A DNA stretch of 6,409 bases from Alphaproteobacteria bacterium. Lineage in GTDB: Bacteria; Pseudomonadota; Alphaproteobacteria; Rhodobacterales; Rhodobacteraceae. Below the pieces are notes generated by a model, which was not told the origin of the DNA, did not search any database, and saw nothing but the letters and a program-made list of their open reading frames with translations. The translations under genes were made by a program, and so were the position numbers. Below, in pieces: positions 4,882-6,409 of the stretch; within the stretch, counting starts at the first letter, position 1; every line of letters begins with the position of its first letter. The stretch is from positions 1 through 6,409 of the forward strand of contig JAURMY010000132.1 of the NCBI GenBank assembly GCA_030830465.1, read 5' to 3'.

Positions 4882-6409
4882 ATGTTCAACGAAATCAAGA
4901 AGACAATCGAGTGGGGCGGCGAAACCCTCACACTCGAAACAGGAAAGATTGCCCGTCAGGCCGACGCAACTGTTCTGGCCACTTTGGGCGAAACCACCGT
5001 TATGTGCGCCGTGGTGTTTGAGAAAAAGCAAAAGGAAGGCTTCGATTTCTTCCCGCTGACCGTGCATTATCAGGAAAAATATTACGCCGCAGGCAAGATC
5101 CCCGGCGGCTTTTTCAAGCGTGAGGCACGCCCGACCGAAAAAGAAACCCTGACCAGCCGCCTGATCGACCGCCCGATCCGCCCGCTGTTTGTGCCCGGCT
5201 TCAAAAACGAGACCCAGGTGATCTGCACCGTTCTGAGCCACGATCTGGAAAATGACCCGGACATCGTTGCGATGATCGCCGCCTCGGCCGCGCTGACGCT
5301 TTCGGGCGCTCCCTTCCTTGGCCCGATCGGCGCAGCACGGGTTGGGTTTGTCAACGGCGACTATGTGCTGAACCCCAAAGTGGACGACATGCACAAGCTG
5401 AAAGACAACCCCGAGCAGCGGCTCGATCTGGTTGTCGCCGGCACCAAAGACGCCGTGATGATGGTTGAATCCGAAGCTTACGAACTGTCCGAAGACGAAA
5501 TGCTGGGCGCTGTCAATTTCGGCCATCAGGCCATGCAGCCGGTGATCGACATGATCATCGAAATGGCCGAAACCGCCGCGAAAGAGCCGTTCGACTTTCA
5601 GCCGGAAGACTATTCCGAGCTTTACGGCAAGGTCAAAGCCGCGGGCGAAACCGCAATGCGCGCCGCCTTTGCCATCACCGACAAACAGGCCCGCACCGCT
5701 GCGGTCTCGGCCGCCCGCGCCACGATTGTCGAGGCTTTGGGGGAAGATGACCGCGCCGACGCCAATCTTGGGTCCTGCTTCAAAAAGCTGGAAAGCGAAG
5801 TGGTTCGCGGCGATATCCTGAAGACCGGCAAGCGGATCGACGGGCGTGACCTGACAACGGTGCGCCCCATCGTGTCCGAAGTGCAGCTTCTGCCGCGCAC
5901 CCACGGCTCGGCCCTGTTCACCCGCGGCGAAACCCAGGCGATGGTTGTCACCACACTGGGCACCGGCGACGACGAGCAAATGATCGACGCGCTGAATGGC
6001 ACCTACAAGTCGAACTTCATGCTGCATTACAACTTCCCGCCCTATTCGGTCGGTGAAGCGGGCCGCATGATGGGACCGGGCCGCCGCGAAATCGGCCACG
6101 GTAAACTGGCATGGCGGGCGCTGCAGGCGGTTCTGCCGGCGGCGACCGACTTCCCCTATACCATCCGCGTCGTGTCCGAGATCACAGAATCCAACGGTTC
6201 AAGCTCGATGGCGTCGGTCTGCGGCGGTTCGTTGTCGATGATGGATGCCGGTGTGCCCCTGAAAGCCCCGGTCGCCGGCGTGGCCATGGGTCTGATCCTG
6301 GAAGGATCGGATTTCGCGGTCCTGACCGATATTCTGGGCGACGAGGATCACCTTGGCGACATGGATTTCAAGGTTGCGGGCACCGCAAACGGGATCACCA
6401 GCCTTCAGA
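4882..6409 (+). CDS. pnp: Polyribonucleotide nucleotidyltransferase (PNPase), 3' end beyond the window
   Basis: The first 509 residues of the roughly 710-residue enzyme are present and unbroken. PNPase degrades RNA 3'-to-5' by phosphorolysis and is an exonuclease of the degradosome. The N-terminal RNase PH domain includes the RNA-gripping loop FFKRE at 77-81 and the [13 protein letters not shown] segment just after it. A helical linker follows (about 240-310), then the second, catalytic RNase PH domain from about 315. The phosphate-binding [12 protein letters not shown] (serines 440-442) and the catalytic aspartates of [10 protein letters not shown] (Asp487 and Asp493, matching E. coli Asp486 and Asp492) are intact. 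The C-terminal KH and S1 RNA-binding domains lie beyond the window edge. The ATG at 4882 follows AGGAAA (4871-4876) by 5 nt. A terminator and an antisense gene separate it from rpsO, so it probably has its own promoter. Confidence 0.97.
   Translation, partial: MFNEIKKTIEWGGETLTLETGKIARQADATVLATLGETTVMCAVVFEKKQKEGFDFFPLTVHYQEKYYAAGKIPGGFFKREARPTEKETLTSRLIDRPIRPLFVPGFKNETQVICTVLSHDLENDPDIVAMIAASAALTLSGAPFLGPIGAARVGFVNGDYVLNPKVDDMHKLKDNPEQRLDLVVAGTKDAVMMVESEAYELSEDEMLGAVNFGHQAMQPVIDMIIEMAETAAKEPFDFQPEDYSELYGKVKAAGETAMRAAFAITDKQARTAAVSAARATIVEALGEDDRADANLGSCFKKLESEVVRGDILKTGKRIDGRDLTTVRPIVSEVQLLPRTHGSALFTRGETQAMVVTTLGTGDDEQMIDALNGTYKSNFMLHYNFPPYSVGEAGRMMGPGRREIGHGKLAWRALQAVLPAATDFPYTIRVVSEITESNGSSSMASVCGGSLSMMDAGVPLKAPVAGVAMGLILEGSDFAVLTDILGDEDHLGDMDFKVAGTANGITSLQ

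Noticed and set aside
4831..6099. Minus-strand frame of 422 codons opposite pnp
   Set aside because: It is a shadow of the pnp coding sequence, whose plus-strand product is unmistakable.

Overview
The window looks like chromosomal DNA of an alphaproteobacterium, most likely Rhodobacterales (roseobacter-type). The reasons are the rpsO and pnp proteins, a neighbouring DUF5665-type small membrane protein, a set of RTX calcium-binding proteins with short hydrophobic N-termini, and GC-rich codon use in the core genes. This assignment is inference from recognised protein features, not from a database search.

Layout. Positions 32-2326 (minus strand) hold three genes in a row, separated by 29-34 nt, and probably form one operon read from right to left. 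The first encodes a 128-residue protein with no RTX repeats. The second (277 aa) and third (336 aa) carry long arrays of glycine/aspartate-rich RTX nonapeptides. All three have a hydrophobic N-terminal segment and end in the same module of about 65 residues, so they are paralogues. A 290-nt divergent intergenic region (2327-2616) contains an AT-rich island with a plausible minus-strand promoter and an overlapping inverted repeat. On the plus strand follow a small one-helix membrane protein of the DUF5665 type (2617-2895) and rpsO (ribosomal protein S15, 3029-3298), which ends in a good Rho-independent terminator. pnp (polynucleotide phosphorylase) starts at 4882 and runs off the right edge.

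rpsO and pnp are normally close neighbours in bacteria. Here about 1.5 kb separates them. In the middle, on the opposite strand, is a gene of lower GC (about 50% in sampled lines against 65% in a sampled pnp line). It encodes a 268-aa abortive-infection-like protein with a C-terminal HEPN-type RNx5H motif. Its flanks (3361-3618 and 4426-4790) hold no convincing gene but contain several inverted repeats. This is the most accessory-looking part of the window: a probable single-gene phage-defence candidate lodged in a housekeeping locus.

How the parts work together. rpsO and pnp belong to translation and RNA turnover. Each has a hairpin in its leader where autoregulation would be expected (S15 binding; RNase III/PNPase control). 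With a terminator after rpsO and an antisense gene in between, pnp probably relies on its own promoter. The RTX operon is probably a separate envelope or secreted calcium-binding system with no visible functional link to the rest. Nothing here can be called an undescribed system with confidence. The best candidates for a closer look are the RTX trio with its repeat-less member and the HEPN gene between rpsO and pnp.
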